Below are positions 62,323 through 64,000 of a DNA stretch of 64,000 bases, piece after piece (position 1 is the first letter of the stretch; every line of letters starts with the position of its first letter). The notes below the pieces were generated by a model, which saw nothing but the letters and a program-made list of their open reading frames with translations, had not been told where the DNA came from and ran no database searches. This DNA is from Ancylostoma caninum (taxonomy: Eukaryota > Nematoda > Chromadorea > Rhabditida > Ancylostomatidae), in NCBI GenBank assembly GCA_037903475.1, contig JBAJFG010000611.1, positions 2,976,001 through 3,040,000 on the forward strand, in the 5' to 3' direction. The position numbers and the translations under genes are program-made.

Positions 62323-62553
62323 TCAGTGGCGGACGCAGAAAGTGGGCGGGAGGGGGGGGGGGCGTGGGAAAAAAGTGGGGTCACAGCAGCTTTGGGGACA
62401 CAGATGGAAAATAAAATTGATAAAAATATTAATTGTAATAACAAATAATAAATAAAAATTATATTAAAAATAATAATAAAAATAAACAATTAAAAATTTC
62501 GAAAGTTTGGCGACCCATTCTCAGAGGCCCCCCCCCCCTGCGTCCGCCACTGA
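62323..62553. mobile_element. 231-bp MITE, ends TCAGTGGCGGACGCAG
   Basis: The terminal inverted repeat TCAGTGGCGGACGCAG is exact at both ends and flanked by TA (62321-62322 and 62554-62555). A run of 11 G (62352-62362) near the left end is mirrored by 11 C (62528-62538) near the right. The centre is extremely AT-rich. It shares CAGTGGCGG with the 13986/60079 family. Confidence 0.85.
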
Positions 62554-62555
62554 TA

Positions 62556-63434
62556 TCTATGTAGATGTAAAGTAGCTATACAGTGGCAGATTCTGGTTGC
62601 AAAGATCATAAGGAACTCAAAGAGAAGCTCTCCATTTTCTATTAACGTACAAAGCCAAATGAATTTACACAATTATTTATTGTAGCTTTGATTCATTGCA
62701 GCCTCGTTTACCCTTTACTCAATCTTCGGCCACATTTTGTGAACGCAAATTTTGTGAAGTGTACGCTGAGAACTGAGAATTCCGTTCTGGAGTGAATCTT
62801 AATCTTCGCGTTTACCCCATTTTTCTCTACTCATATGTAGATGTTCCTCGGAGGGACAGGAAAGGAAAGAGGAACCTTACTTGCTTGTATCTATTCGCTT
62901 TGGAACTCAGAACTTTAGTTCAAAGTTAAAAATATTTCTAGCAAAATTTTTAGGTTGGCCTAGAAATAATAGTGCACGAAATATAATCTACCAAAAAAAA
63001 GCTAAAACAAAAAATCAAAAAAGAATAAGGAGCGGATGAAGCAATTCTCACATATGAGGAAGAATTGACCAGTTTAAACATTTTAGAAATACACAGAGTT
63101 ATTTCAAGTAAGATGAAGTCAGTCAGGTGAATGTTCTCTGCATTTTGAACACATCCTAAAACCTATTAGAATACTATTACTCCTGCTATTCTCTGAAAAT
63201 TCGAAACTTCCATAGGACCTGCACTTCTTTGGAAGGTTGCTTGTGTATAACTCTTCATTACTCTACTAGTAGTAGGCTAATTGCTGCAGAAGATTCTTTT
63301 GTGACTTCAACCCATTGACGACAGCGCGGCTCACCGTTGAGTCAAACTTTTTTGATGTGTTCCCTTTTATGTTCTGTTCCAAAGAAGACTTGTAGTACAA
63401 CAAATATAGTGGAACGACAGCATAGAAAATGACT
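62556..63434. other. region downstream of the IDO gene
   Basis: No gene recognised. AT-rich with no notable repeat. Confidence 0.4.
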
Positions 63435-63760
63435 TTATTCGGTGTCGGCCCTGACATTTTTCAAGAACTGCATAAATGGAGTTCCGCCTGTCCCAGTGGT
63501 GGATGAAGGATGTTTGATTTGTGTGAGGATATATTGAGCTACCTAAAGATAAACGCAGTGAGTAAGTATTACTGCAAGCAACATCCATCAACTCACGGTG
63601 TTTAGGTGAGTGCAGCGGAATGCCCGAAGTGCTTCTAGTGCTTGTTCCCGTCCTGGAGTAGATTTCTCAACGGGCGTCGATGCTTCGACCCATTCCAGCA
63701 GCTCGCGATGCTCTCGTGGCATATATTCCCGTTGTTCAATCAGAAAACTTTTCTCAGCAC
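63435..63760 (-). CDS. IDO: indoleamine 2,3-dioxygenase-type enzyme, last two exons (partial)
   Basis: Exons 63760-63597 and 63542-63435 on the minus strand join in phase (..HLNT | VAQYI..) and end in TAA; an AATAAA overlaps the stop. Earlier exons must lie beyond the right edge; nothing matching was found in 63761-64000. The first exon has [16 protein letters not shown], matching the YMP-x2-H signature of IDO proteins, and [10 protein letters not shown], whose His matches the proximal haem ligand in RSYHL. The last has [18 protein letters not shown], the conserved GTGGT-x2-M-x-FLK end. IDOs are haem enzymes that open the indole ring of tryptophan to N-formylkynurenine. The segment between the two signatures is shorter than in mammals. 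It is not a TDO (no such C-terminus). Confidence 0.85.
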
Positions 63761-64000
63761 CTGTAACTCGGCACCTGCATGTATTTTCGCTGCATTTTCG
63801 AAGATAATGTCACAAGCCTAATGGGTGGTTAATAATAACTCCAGAACTTCATGTTTGTGATGAATACGTTTGTGACAGATGTCTCGCATTCCCACTATCA
63901 ATTCAAAAAAGAATCGAACGGTTTGGTTGAAATTGAGTTTACAAATTACAGAGTAGAGTAGAGTGAGAGAAAAAAGTTCAGAAAAAAATTAGAAAATTGA

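Noticed and set aside
63761..64000. Further upstream IDO exon inside the window
   Set aside because: None of the three minus-strand frames shows the expected GGSA/FD-LLG type sequence; the exon is probably beyond the edge.
1..64000. CRISPR arrays, operons, Shine-Dalgarno sites, rRNA genes
   Set aside because: The window is eukaryotic by its introns; no regular spacer repeats and no rRNA-like sequence were seen.

Overview
The window is eukaryotic and looks like a nematode, probably a clade V (strongylid/hookworm-type) worm. Small exons carry GT..TTTCAG introns, one gene starts directly behind a TTTCAG acceptor as expected for spliced-leader trans-splicing, and the spaces between exons are filled with decayed transposons. 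The species call is inference. The host proteins were recognised by reading translated exons and checking splice phases by hand, with no database search.

Three host genes can be supported. (1) On +, 17286-30322, is a complete myotubularin-related protein 9 gene (mtm-9/MTMR9). Its 14 exons join in phase to 568 residues, and it is a catalytically dead myotubularin (HGGEGTDTT where active enzymes have HCSDGWDRT). (2) On -, 48323-34171, is a complete WDR26/GID7-type gene of 15 exons and 582 residues with LisH, CTLH and WD40 parts; this family forms a scaffold of the GID/CTLH ubiquitin ligase. It is convergent with mtm-9 and about 3.8 kb separates the two ends. (3) On -, 63760-63435, are the last two exons of an indoleamine 2,3-dioxygenase-type gene whose 5' part lies beyond the right edge.

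The left 15 kb is a transposon graveyard. It holds a Penelope-like retroelement with ~300-bp inverted terminal repeats carrying hammerhead-like motifs (1038-2519), a Mutator-like transposase remnant (5092-3510, -), a broken CR1-like LINE (about 9060-12740, possibly to 13378), a TA-flanked Tc1/mariner-type element (13986-14873) and a 480-bp foldback element three bases further on (14877-15356).

The introns of both large genes carry further elements. In mtm-9 these are a 220-bp MITE with 8-bp target duplications (21618-21837), a 1.2-kb foldback whose two ends are tRNA-like (24023-25222), another MITE (25729-25967) and a decayed full-length mariner (26243-27525). WDR26 has a tRNA-A-box palindrome in intron 1 (47920-48180) and a GC-rich hairpin in the intron at 36273-37771. 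A near-perfect 472-bp hairpin (31399-31870) lies between the two genes.

From 48350 to 63400 no host gene was recognised. The stretch has a GC-rich open region (49163-49845), possible exons near 57.9-58.7 kb and 59.2-59.7 kb, a tRNA-like SINE fragment (56275-56352, -), a second copy of the 13986 element (60079-60962) nested in an older repeat, and a small MITE (62323-62553).
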